Shown piece by piece: positions 13,196 to 13,210 of a DNA stretch of 13,210 bases. The stretch is taken from assembly GCA_003556955.1 (NCBI GenBank), contig PWQB01000764.1, positions 1 to 13,210 of the forward strand. Reading direction: 5' to 3'. The position numbers and the translations under genes are program-made. How positions within the stretch are numbered: the stretch's first letter is position 1; each line of letters starts with the position of its first letter. The notes beneath the pieces are model-generated. The model did no database searches and was not told where the DNA came from. It saw only the letters and a program-made list of their open reading frames with translations. Source of the stretch: Nostocaceae cyanobacterium CSSed10_463m (GTDB lineage Bacteria; Cyanobacteriota; Cyanobacteriia; Cyanobacteriales; Nostocaceae).

Positions 13196-13210
13196 AGGGT
13201 TTTCGGCTCA

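Larger units (their letters stand above)
12695..13210. other. Gene-free right end with palindromic repeats and the htrA-type promoter region
   Basis: No coding sequence is visible. Near the protease gene, TTGCAA at 12763-12768 and ATATCT (minus strand, plus coordinates 12740-12745) are separated by 17 bp and form a weak -35/-10 pair for the minus strand. Beyond it lie a minus-strand terminator (12885-12913), a 62-bp palindromic repeat (12976-13037), an IS end-like hairpin near 13052-13074 and a perfect 30-bp palindrome (13166-13195). Confidence 0.5.

Overview
The window looks like chromosomal DNA of a filamentous, heterocyst-forming-type cyanobacterium (Nostoc, Anabaena or a close relative). 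The pointers are at least twelve HIP1 octamers (GCGATCGC), a PlmA-type GntR regulator, a short three-domain S1 protein typical of cyanobacteria, an HhoA/HhoB/HtrA-type protease, short tandem heptamers, and several kinds of dispersed palindromic repeat. The family calls come from motifs read by eye. No database search was possible.

Left part (1-4656). A minus-strand pair comes first: a fatty acyl-AMP ligase (FAAL, 447-2252), followed 10 nt later by an acyl-CoA dehydrogenase that runs off the left edge (436 to 1). Such pairs activate a fatty acid, transfer it to an acyl carrier protein and desaturate it, usually as the starter for a lipopeptide or polyketide. The rest of that cluster should lie left of base 1. 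A 503-bp spacer with a strong dyad element separates this pair from plmA (2756-3742, minus). plmA is divergent from a dienelactone-hydrolase-family gene (3907-4656, plus), which ends at a hairpin terminator.

Middle part (4657-9332). A paralogous ribosomal S1-type protein (5002-5904) is followed by a 71-aa cyanobacterial protein of unknown role (6232-6447), which has a perfect CRP-type site upstream. A 678-bp stretch with several inverted repeats comes next, then a 103-aa conserved cyanobacterial protein (7126-7437). This last gene converges on a complete beta-CASP metallo-beta-lactamase-fold hydrolase (7486-9144, minus), with a repeat-like hairpin between them. Upstream of the hydrolase on the same strand is a 40-aa membrane protein gene (9210-9332), short enough to be missed by routine gene calling.

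Right part (9333-13210). A repeat-rich spacer holds a five-unit heptamer tract and a MITE-like element of about 182 bp with 15-bp terminal inverted repeats. It leads to a two-gene plus-strand unit: an acetamidase/formamidase-family enzyme (9968-10933) and a half-length TauE/SafE-family membrane protein (10946-11311). This unit ends at a terminator with two mutually exclusive hairpins. A DegP/HtrA-type protease follows on the minus strand (11429-12694). The last 500 bp contain no gene but hold a minus-strand terminator, two large dispersed palindromes and a hairpin resembling an IS200/IS605 end.

Most of the window is ordinary chromosome with independent transcription units. The parts most worth following are the FAAL-dehydrogenase start of a probable natural-product cluster, the overlooked 40-aa membrane protein, the CRP site ahead of an unknown gene, and the folded element at 2604-2652.
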